A program made the translations under genes and the position numbers. A DNA stretch of 64,000 nucleotides from Anaerobiospirillum sp. NML120449 (GTDB lineage Bacteria; Pseudomonadota; Gammaproteobacteria; Enterobacterales; Succinivibrionaceae): positions 1 to 64,000 of the forward strand of contig NZ_JALKIL010000019.1 of NCBI RefSeq assembly GCF_023051105.1, given 5' to 3'. The notes under the pieces are model-generated. The model saw only the letters and a program-made list of their open reading frames with translations. It ran no database searches and was not told the DNA's origin. This document shows, piece after piece, positions 57,758-64,000 of this stretch; position 1 is the first letter of the stretch, and every line of letters begins with the position of its first letter.

Positions 57758-58705
57758 ATGGTTGATGAGAAGATTCACAAAGTAGTTATTATCGGATCCG
57801 GCCCGGCTGCATGCACTGCTGCCATTTATACTGCACGTGCCCAGCTCGACCCTGTAATGGTAAAAGGTTTTGAAGAGGGCGGTCAGCTTACTACCACTCC
57901 AGAAGTAGGCAACTGGCCGGGCGCTGTTGGTGATCCAAGCGGCTTTGACATCATGCAGAACATGATTAAGCACGTCAATGAGCTGGGCGTTGAGGGTATT
58001 GCCGACGTAGTAGTCGGTGCCGACCTTAAGGGCGAAATCAAGACTCTCAAGCTTTCTGGTGGTCAGGAGTTAAAGACCCGTTCAGTAATTATTGCCACTG
58101 GTGCCCGTGCCCGCTACCTCGATATTCCATCTGAGGCTCAGTTCAAGGGTCGTGGTATTTCCGCCTGTGCTACCTGTGACGGCATGTTCTTCAGAAACAA
58201 GACCGTAGCTGTTATCGGCGGCGGATCCGTAGCCTTTGTTGAGGCTCTGTTCCTTGCCAATCTGTGCTCCAAGGTCTATCTCATCCACCGTCGTGAAGGC
58301 TTCCGTGCCGAGCAGGTTCTGGTAGAGCGCGTCAACGAGATGGTAAAGACTGGCAAGATGGAGTTAATCCTTAATGCCACCGTCAAGGAGTATGTTGGTG
58401 AGCAGCTGTTAAGCGGCATTGTCATCGACGTCAAGGGCGAAGAGCGCAAGATTGACCTCAATGGCGTATTCGTTGCCATCGGTCACACTCCTGCTACCGA
58501 TGTCTTCAAGGATCAGCTCGAGCTCGACAAGAGCGGCTATATCGTTACCAGAAAGAGCGAATCCCCTGTCACCTCTACCTCAGTTCCAGGCGTATTTGCC
58601 GCCGGTGACTGCTCCTTCCCTGAGTACCACCAGGCCGTAGTAGCCGCAGGTCAGGGCTGCCAGGCTGCTCTGGACGCTGAGCAGTATGTGCTGGGTATTG
58701 CCTGA
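57758..58705 (+). CDS. trxB: Thioredoxin reductase
   Basis: This 315-residue FAD/NADPH enzyme reduces thioredoxin in the cytoplasm. The ATG at 57758 follows GGAGAGG and gives the standard length; an upstream open frame adding 78 residues is rejected. The FAD motif is VVIIGSGPAACTAA at about 8-21. The redox centre CATC is at 137-140, one residue off E. coli. The NADPH motif is VIGGGSVAFVEAL with HRREGFRA. The C-terminal FAD motif GVFAAGDCSFPEYHQAV and GCQAALDAEQYV complete it. The NADPH motif differs from the common GGGNTAVEEA form, but the main features are intact. A bidirectional terminator separates it from dapE. Confidence 0.93.
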   Translation: MVDEKIHKVVIIGSGPAACTAAIYTARAQLDPVMVKGFEEGGQLTTTPEVGNWPGAVGDPSGFDIMQNMIKHVNELGVEGIADVVVGADLKGEIKTLKLSGGQELKTRSVIIATGARARYLDIPSEAQFKGRGISACATCDGMFFRNKTVAVIGGGSVAFVEALFLANLCSKVYLIHRREGFRAEQVLVERVNEMVKTGKMELILNATVKEYVGEQLLSGIVIDVKGEERKIDLNGVFVAIGHTPATDVFKDQLELDKSGYIVTRKSESPVTSTSVPGVFAAGDCSFPEYHQAVVAAGQGCQAALDAEQYVLGIA

Positions 58706-58796
58706 TCAGCAAGGCTGCAGGCTGATCGCCTGCGGCCTTTCATGCAGCCGGCAGGGCTGGCTGGCGGCCAGCTGCAGCACTTCAATGCAGCGACAT

Positions 58797-58836
58797 AAAA
58801 AAAGCGCTTTCTGAAATTCAGAAGGCGCTTTTTTAT
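58797..58836. terminator. Bidirectional terminator between trxB and dapE
   Basis: A-run plus GCGC and GCGC plus T-run flank an inner TTCTGAA/TTCAGAA stem. It would serve both convergent genes. Confidence 0.85.
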
Positions 58837-59009
58837 GGTTTTGTAAACTGTCCCTGTTTTTGCCATGGCAGGGGCTGCGCAGCTGCGGAGGCGCTGTTGC
58901 GGCGGAGATGCCGGGACTGTGCCAGGCACGGCTACGACAGCAATGACAGCCGCGATTGCCCCCTGACGGGGATGGTTCAGTCGCGGCTGGGCTGCTGGGC
59001 TGGTGCCGG

Positions 59010-60227
59010 TCAGAGGTGCAGCTTTTCGAGTACCTGCTCGTAGATTGCGGTCAGGGTGTCGAGGTCGGCGGCGCAGACGTTCTCATTAACCTGGTGAATA
59101 GTGGCGTTGATCGGACCGAACTCTACTACCTCAGTGCCCAGAGGAGCAATGAAGCGGCCGTCGGATGTGCCACCCAGAGTGTTGAGATCAGGGGTAACAC
59201 CGGTGTTGGCAATGACGGCATCGCGCATGGCATTGACCAGCAGGCCGTCACGGGAACTGATAAATGGAAGGCCGTTAACCACGTAACGGACGGTGGCGTA
59301 GATGCCCAGTTGTTCCATCTTCTTTTCCATCATGCGCTGGAGCTTGACTGGAGTCTGCAGCGGGTTGAAGCGCCAGTTGCACATGATCTGGCAGGTGCCC
59401 GGTGCTACATTTTCAGCGCCCATGCCGGCGTTGAAATTGGTTACGTTAAAGGATGATGGAGGGAAATCCTCATTGCCGTCATCAAGGTGGTGCTCTACCA
59501 GAGCTGCAATCAGCTGAGCTCCCTTGTGAGCGGCGTTGTCAATCTGATGCGGGTAGGCAACATGGCCCTGCTTGCCATTGATGGTGATATGGGCAGTCAT
59601 GGAGCCACGACGGCCAATCTTGATGGTGTCGCCGAATTTGCCTGAGCTTGATGGCTCTCCTACGATGCAGTACTGAGGATAGAGTTTTTCTTTCTTGAGC
59701 CACTCGGCTACGTAAGGAATACCGCCTACAGCATCACCCTCTTCATTGGAGGTCATGAGCAGACCCACAGTGCCCTTATAGTCAGGATGTCTGGTTACAA
59801 AGTTGCGCAGGGCAATGGTCATGGCGGCATCAGAGCTCTTCATGTCAGCAGCGCCACGGCCATAGAGCATGCCATCACGGATAACTGGATCAAAAGGATC
59901 GCTGGTCCAGGCTGCAGTATCGCCAGGACCTACTACATCAGTATGACCAAGGAAAATGGTAAAAGGACCTGGAGCCTTGAGACCGCTGGCATCATAAGGG
60001 CCTGGATTGCTCTTTAACAGGGCCGGATCACCCTCGAAACTGGCCTGAGGATCGGCCGAATGCAGGGCGAGCAGATTAAAGGTAGGGTACATGCCCTCGC
60101 GCAGAGTGCGGCACTTGAAGCCTACAGGCTCCAGAATACCTGAGAGCACTTCCTGACAGCCGGCATCTTCAGGAGTGACGGACTTGAGGGAAATCAGTTT
60201 TTTGGCAAGTTCCAGTGTGTCAGACAT
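59010..60227 (-). CDS. dapE: Succinyl-diaminopimelate desuccinylase
   Basis: This 405-residue zinc enzyme hydrolyses N-succinyl-LL-diaminopimelate in lysine and peptidoglycan precursor synthesis. Metal and catalytic motifs are present: FLGHTDVVGPGD, YGRGAADMKSSDAAM, TSNEEGDAVGG, VGEPSSS and GGTSDGRFIA. The start at 60227 gives MSDTLELAKKL; the frame open further upstream is Pro/Gly-rich and covers repeat DNA. It is about 30 residues longer than the E. coli enzyme, owing to an insertion before FLGHTD (PQASFEGDPALLKSNPGPYD). It may be cotranscribed with the gene starting at 61174, with a repeat array between them. Confidence 0.95.
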   Translation of the reverse strand: MSDTLELAKKLISLKSVTPEDAGCQEVLSGILEPVGFKCRTLREGMYPTFNLLALHSADPQASFEGDPALLKSNPGPYDASGLKAPGPFTIFLGHTDVVGPGDTAAWTSDPFDPVIRDGMLYGRGAADMKSSDAAMTIALRNFVTRHPDYKGTVGLLMTSNEEGDAVGGIPYVAEWLKKEKLYPQYCIVGEPSSSGKFGDTIKIGRRGSMTAHITINGKQGHVAYPHQIDNAAHKGAQLIAALVEHHLDDGNEDFPPSSFNVTNFNAGMGAENVAPGTCQIMCNWRFNPLQTPVKLQRMMEKKMEQLGIYATVRYVVNGLPFISSRDGLLVNAMRDAVIANTGVTPDLNTLGGTSDGRFIAPLGTEVVEFGPINATIHQVNENVCAADLDTLTAIYEQVLEKLHL

Positions 60228-60341
60228 AATAGCAATCTCTTCAAATACGAAAGCGCCGCCAGCCCCCCGGACATGAATCTCCGGTCCTGGAGCTTTTGGC
60301 GGCGGTGTTCCTGCATCAGGGCCCCGGCCTGGCACAGCTCA

Positions 60342-60466
60342 GGCTGGCCACACGCAGCGCATGTCTGGCTGACTACCCACAGCGCATGCCCGGCTGGCCA
60401 CACGCAGCGCATGTCTGGCTGGCCACCCACAGCGCATGCCCGGCTGGCCACAAGCAGCGCATGCCT
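60342..60466. repeat. 25-bp tandem repeat, five copies
   Basis: The unit GGCTGGCCACACGCAGCGCA TGTCT begins at 60342, 60367, 60392, 60417 and 60442, alternating between TGTCT and TGCCC endings. It lies in the 290-base gap upstream of dapE. Confidence 0.85.
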
Positions 60467-60520
60467 GGCAGGTCCAGACTGCGCCGGGGCTTGGGCGGTG
60501 GCTCTTGGGCCTTCAGGAAA

Positions 60521-61174
60521 TTAATCGTCGTCGTCAGTTGGGTACTGTAAGTACAGCTTGCGCTCGAGCTGCAGGAAGCGGTAGGCGTCTTCGTGGGTCT
60601 TCTTTAAGGAGAAGCCGTCGATACGGCCGTAGCGTACCTGGATGAAGAGATCGAGGTCCTCAGGTTTGGCAAGCTCTCTTGCCTTGAGGTACTGACGGAA
60701 GTAGTCACCGGCAAGGAGTGGATCCCATGGGAATACTGTTGAGATGGAGCGCAGGATCAGCATGGCGTAAGAGTCGATGATGACAAACTGGCGCACGGTG
60801 AGCTGATCGAGGAAAGTCTTGAGCTTTTCCTCATCGGCAGTGAGGTCAACTACAGGCATGCTTGGACCTACAGCACCGTCGTCGTAACTGATCTGAGCTT
60901 CGCTGCCGTCGGCACTGAGCTGCAGGTAGCATGGGTCGATTTCAGCTGCTGCCTTGTGCTGGGCAATGGTCTTGCGCAGTTCATCAGAGCACATGAGCAG
61001 TGGCTTTGAGCTCATTAAGGAGAGGGCATTGCAGAAGTCCTCAGCGCCATATTCCTTCATTTCGGCTTCGTTGAGCTTTACGCAGACAGTGGCCTTTACC
61101 GCTTTCTCAGGTGGACGGATAACCTTGTGGGCATCTGGCGGACACTCGGTCTGCATTCTCACTACATGAGCCAT
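60521..61174 (-). CDS. Unknown soluble protein
   Basis: This 217-residue protein starts MAHVVRMQTECPPDAHKVIR, with TAGGAG seven bases before the ATG. There is no signal peptide or membrane segment. It ends in an acidic tail (PTDDDD). The middle includes LTVRQFVIIDSYAMLILRSI and the C-terminal part FIQVRYGRIDGFSLKKTHED. I do not recognise a family. It is in the same orientation as dapE and the upstream CobS-like gene, but a terminator-like hairpin and a 500-base gap separate it from the latter. Codon use and ribosome site support a real gene. Confidence 0.75.
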   Translation of the reverse strand: MAHVVRMQTECPPDAHKVIRPPEKAVKATVCVKLNEAEMKEYGAEDFCNALSLMSSKPLLMCSDELRKTIAQHKAAAEIDPCYLQLSADGSEAQISYDDGAVGPSMPVVDLTADEEKLKTFLDQLTVRQFVIIDSYAMLILRSISTVFPWDPLLAGDYFRQYLKARELAKPEDLDLFIQVRYGRIDGFSLKKTHEDAYRFLQLERKLYLQYPTDDDD

Positions 61175-61676
61175 AAATCAACTCCTAACATTTAAATGGC
61201 CGGGCAGGCAAAAACCTGCTCAGGTTTCACTTTGCATCACTTCCCCGTCACAGGGTTTATGAGCATAAACTTACCGGTCGGGCGGATGAGCATATGTCTG
61301 TCGATTGAGTCTGCACTGCAGCATGCAGCGTAAGGCATGCAGCACAGGCCATGCAGCACAGGCCATGCAGCAGTGGCAGCTCAGGTGACTTTCGGCTGTG
61401 CACTCTGGCACGGGCACGGAAAATAAGACAGATATAAGATTTTAATGGCTTTGCCTGCAAAAGCAATAGTAATGGCCTGATCAGTCCGACAAAAGCGGTA
61501 ACTGGCCTGCCAGACAGACCCTTGCATGCCCGCTGCGGGCATGTCAGGCATGGCGGCCAGCATGCAAGGCTGCAAAAGCACAGGGCCCGGCTGTAAACAG
61601 TCGGGCCCTGTGGGGTATGCGGCACAGCTGCTGCCGTGCAGCGGCTGCGCCGGTGCGCCGTGGCGCAGCCTGCGCT
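61175..61676. other. Spacer upstream of the unknown protein
   Basis: It contains GCATGCAGCACAGGCC short repeats at 61335-61370 and the hairpin at 61581-61610. No gene is supported. Confidence 0.45.
61581..61610 (-). terminator. Terminator of the CobS-like gene
   Basis: CAGGGCCCG and CGGGCCCTG form the stem, with CTG/CAG inside. On the minus strand it is followed by TGCTTTTG. Confidence 0.65.
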
Positions 61677-64000
61677 TTAGAACATGGTGCTGTAGCTGCG
61701 CAGGAAGTGGACAAATTCCAGTGTTGAGTAGCTCAGGAACTCATAGTGCTGGCTCTTTAACAAAATGAGGTCAAAGAGTATGGCAAAGAGAGTGAGCATC
61801 TGCAGTGCGTAGACATATGGACGCTGGGCAGTACCCTGATTACGGGCAATGAAGTAGCCGAAGATCAGTCGCATGACTATGCTTACACCCAGAACGGACA
61901 GGCCCACAATATAGTTGAGCAGGCCAAAGGCTGCCATCAGACTAAGCAGGATGACAAAGAGCAGACCACGGGTGGTCATGCGGCCCAGAGAGTCCATTGG
62001 ATCCTGTGGGAAGTTCCAGGTAAGCGAAGTTGCGGTTGCTGCCGAAAGCATGGAGGCAATGGCAAAGGCTGCCGTAGCCTCAACAATACCGTCAGTAATG
62101 ACAATAAGCGTATTGGCAAGCCAGATAAATATCAGCATCGGAACCATTACTGAGGCCGATACTAGTATGGAGTCATGGCGTCTGCGCGTTATGTACGAGC
62201 AGATACGGTAAATGCCCTTGTAAGCCGTAAGTCCGGTCAGCATCAGGTAGGCAAGATAGGATATCGAGCCCACATAGTTAAGATCTATGGTGGCATGCAG
62301 CACACTGCCTGAAAGACCTGCCAGCAGTCCTACAAAGAAGAACGGTACCGGCATGGAGCTTGGGTAGCATGGACCAAGACGCATGGCCAGCTGTGGAGCA
62401 GCCAGCGGCAGGGTAGTGTGAGTAAAGAATGAGGCAAAGAGCTGACGGATATACAGGAAAATCATCATGCCAAAGCCTACATTGTCTTTGATATTGGCGC
62501 GGGCAATCAGCGGCTCTTTTCTGTCGTCAGTTTTCTTGCGTGGCTCACCGTTCTTGTTGAGAGGTTCGATAACCTCACGGTTATCAGGCTTGCCGGCGGC
62601 CTCTTCTGCAAGACGGTCCTCTTGAACGGCCAGCATCTGCTCTTCGTTTTCTGAAGCATCAGCAGCTACGCGACTGAGAGTGTCAGAGCCAAACTCGCCC
62701 TCGCTGCTCTTGCTGCCGGTATCTACAGCAGCACCGGACATGGCAGCAGCAGAGGCAAACTCTGAGGCAAATACGCTGCCCTCATCAGCCCCTGAGCTCT
62801 TGCCCTCGGAGCTGCTCTCACGGCCATCATCCTTGCCCTTGCCATCACCCTGAGCCAGGATGCGGGCACGTCTTATGACCTCGCTTTGAGGTGCAGCCAT
62901 GGACTCACGGGCAGCTTCAGCCAGAGCCTGCTCATAGGCGGCATCCTCTTCAGGACTCATTGGAGTCTCCTCAAAAGGATCGTTATTGAGCTTCATTGGC
63001 GGCAGGGCACGATTGCCCTGAATCTTGTTGCGGGTAGCCTCGATATTGGCCATAACGTCAGCATTGCTGCTCTTGACGCCAATGGCGTATACAGGGCGTT
63101 CAGCCATGAGCTCCTGCATTCTGCGGGTATTTTCCTTTGGACCTACATGATATACAGGGCCGTCAGCAGGCTCTTCCCAGGTGCCGTTACCGGCCTGAGC
63201 CTGGTTGAGCTCCACCTGCAGTAAAGGACCATCGCCCATACCGGCAGGTACCGGACCTGAGCGCTCTTCCTCAGCAGGCTTTTCATTCCATCGGGCAGAG
63301 CTGCCGGACATGTCAGGTGATGGCATGCCATCAGGCCCCATGTTCTGTCCTGAGACAGCAGGGCCATTTGACTCCATGGTACCGGCGCTGCCCACAGCTC
63401 CGGCGCTGCCCACAGCTCCGGCGCTGCCCATGGCAGTTGCAGTGTCTGCAACGCCGCCAGGGACCATAGAGCCAGAGGCTCCAATGGCCTCACCTGCAGC
63501 ATTATCAGGCAGCGGCATGCCGTCAGGACCGAAGTTCTGAGGTCGGGATGACCAGCTGTCCTCCTGCTCGTATCCCTGAGCAAAGTTGCCCTGGGACTGG
63601 GACTGCCATGCATCATCTACCGGGTAGCCATTTTCATCAAAGTGCTGCACATGACCGTTGCGGGCAGCCTGCTCGCGCTCGTGCATGTCACCGCCGCGCA
63701 GGTCACTGCCTCGCATGGCGTCGCCGCGCAGCGAATCGCTGCGCTGACCGCGCTCGGCACTGTTCTGAGCCTTTTCACGGGCCAGACGGCTGGCGTATGT
63801 GCCCACATAAACCTGCTCTTCTTCCTGATCACGGGCCTGTGGCTGTGGCTCTGGTTCCTGAGCATAGCGTGGCTGGCGGCCTACCACATAGTGAGGGCCG
63901 TCATCCTCTGGCCTCTGGCGGTCAACAGGTCGGGCCTGCACCTCGCCCTGGTCATATTCTGACCAGTTGTAGTAATCGTTGCGGCTGTTGTCCTGAGGCG
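61677..64000 (-). CDS. Disordered protein fused to a CobS-like polytopic membrane domain (5' end beyond window)
   Basis: The frame stays open to the window edge, so the true start lies outside; the GTG at 63941 is not needed as start because the codons before it (reading DYYNWSEYDQGE) also look coding. At least 773 codons are visible. The first 470 residues or so are disordered: Gln/Glu/Arg-rich, with GSAGAV repeats and FGPDGMPLPD/MGPDGMPSPD motifs. The last 275 residues hold about seven membrane segments. Their order and pieces (VPFFFVGLLAGLSG, YLMLTGLTAYKG, then RNQGTAQRPYVYALQ) line up loosely with cobalamin synthase CobS. However, the HxDGxxD and DSR motifs needed for that activity are missing. 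It may be a non-catalytic relative. No cobalamin gene is adjacent. Confidence 0.6.
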   Translation of the reverse strand, partial: PQDNSRNDYYNWSEYDQGEVQARPVDRQRPEDDGPHYVVGRQPRYAQEPEPQPQARDQEEEQVYVGTYASRLAREKAQNSAERGQRSDSLRGDAMRGSDLRGGDMHEREQAARNGHVQHFDENGYPVDDAWQSQSQGNFAQGYEQEDSWSSRPQNFGPDGMPLPDNAAGEAIGASGSMVPGGVADTATAMGSAGAVGSAGAVGSAGTMESNGPAVSGQNMGPDGMPSPDMSGSSARWNEKPAEEERSGPVPAGMGDGPLLQVELNQAQAGNGTWEEPADGPVYHVGPKENTRRMQELMAERPVYAIGVKSSNADVMANIEATRNKIQGNRALPPMKLNNDPFEETPMSPEEDAAYEQALAEAARESMAAPQSEVIRRARILAQGDGKGKDDGRESSSEGKSSGADEGSVFASEFASAAAMSGAAVDTGSKSSEGEFGSDTLSRVAADASENEEQMLAVQEDRLAEEAAGKPDNREVIEPLNKNGEPRKKTDDRKEPLIARANIKDNVGFGMMIFLYIRQLFASFFTHTTLPLAAPQLAMRLGPCYPSSMPVPFFFVGLLAGLSGSVLHATIDLNYVGSISYLAYLMLTGLTAYKGIYRICSYITRRRHDSILVSASVMVPMLIFIWLANTLIVITDGIVEATAAFAIASMLSAATATSLTWNFPQDPMDSLGRMTTRGLLFVILLSLMAAFGLLNYIVGLSVLGVSIVMRLIFGYFIARNQGTAQRPYVYALQMLTLFAILFDLILLKSQHYEFLSYSTLEFVHFLRSYSTMF

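Noticed and set aside
63939-63941. GTG at 63941 as start of the CobS-like gene
   Set aside because: The frame remains open to the window edge with coding-like codons, so the gene is treated as partial.

Overview
The window most likely comes from an anaerobic, motile gammaproteobacterium of the Succinivibrionaceae type (Aeromonadales). This is inferred from the gene set: an oxygen-independent sulfatase maturase, three flagellins with a sigma-54 promoter, chemoreceptors, HrpA, DapE, a YebE-like DUF533 protein, and a usg gene followed by a giant FimV/HubP-like gene. No rRNA or tRNA gene was seen. Coding density is low. Genes are separated by long GC-rich or AT-rich spacers that repeatedly contain short tandem repeat arrays (units of 10, 25, 32, 33, 34, 36, 37, 39 and 44 bp).

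Layout. 1-126: 3' end of a group II intron (C-terminus of its encoded protein plus domains V and VI). 976-4419: exported serine-type sulfatase and its radical-SAM maturase, separated by a large inverted-repeat structure. 4935-5456: two tandem 37-residue membrane microproteins with matching leaders. 6711-7721 (minus): gapA. 8905-17820: glycogen/maltodextrin genes malQ, glgB and glgX, each with its own long leader. 18321-18704: small unknown protein. 19136-24964: HrpA helicase with a very large disordered N-terminal extension. 25532-28807: three tandem flagellins. 29065-29604 (minus): transposase-type helix-turn-helix protein. 31046-32406 (minus): DUF533 protein and an HPr. 33080-33469: S24/UmuD-like protein. 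35017-36765 and 39752-41443: two paralogous chemoreceptors separated by about 3 kb with no gene. 41785-52221: usg and a 2668-residue FimV/HubP-like polar scaffold with three different acidic repeat arrays. 52597-53316: M15 peptidase. 53522-55252: unknown 576-residue protein. 56143-56868: exported His/Pro/Ala-rich protein. 57758-58705: thioredoxin reductase. 59010-60227 (minus): dapE. 60521-61174 (minus): unknown. 61677-64000 (minus, running off the window): long disordered region fused to a polytopic membrane domain with faint CobS-like layout.

Functionally, three themes stand out. The first is carbohydrate handling: sulfatase with maturase, MalQ, GlgB, GlgX, GapA and HPr. The second is polar motility: flagellins, two chemoreceptors and a HubP-like scaffold. 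The third is a tendency to add long low-complexity segments to otherwise conserved proteins (HrpA, FimV, DUF533, the CobS-like protein). The best candidates for undescribed biology are the microprotein pair, the giant FimV, the CobS-like fusion, the intrinsically disordered HrpA extension and the intergenic minisatellites. All calls come from reading the sequence; no database search was run.
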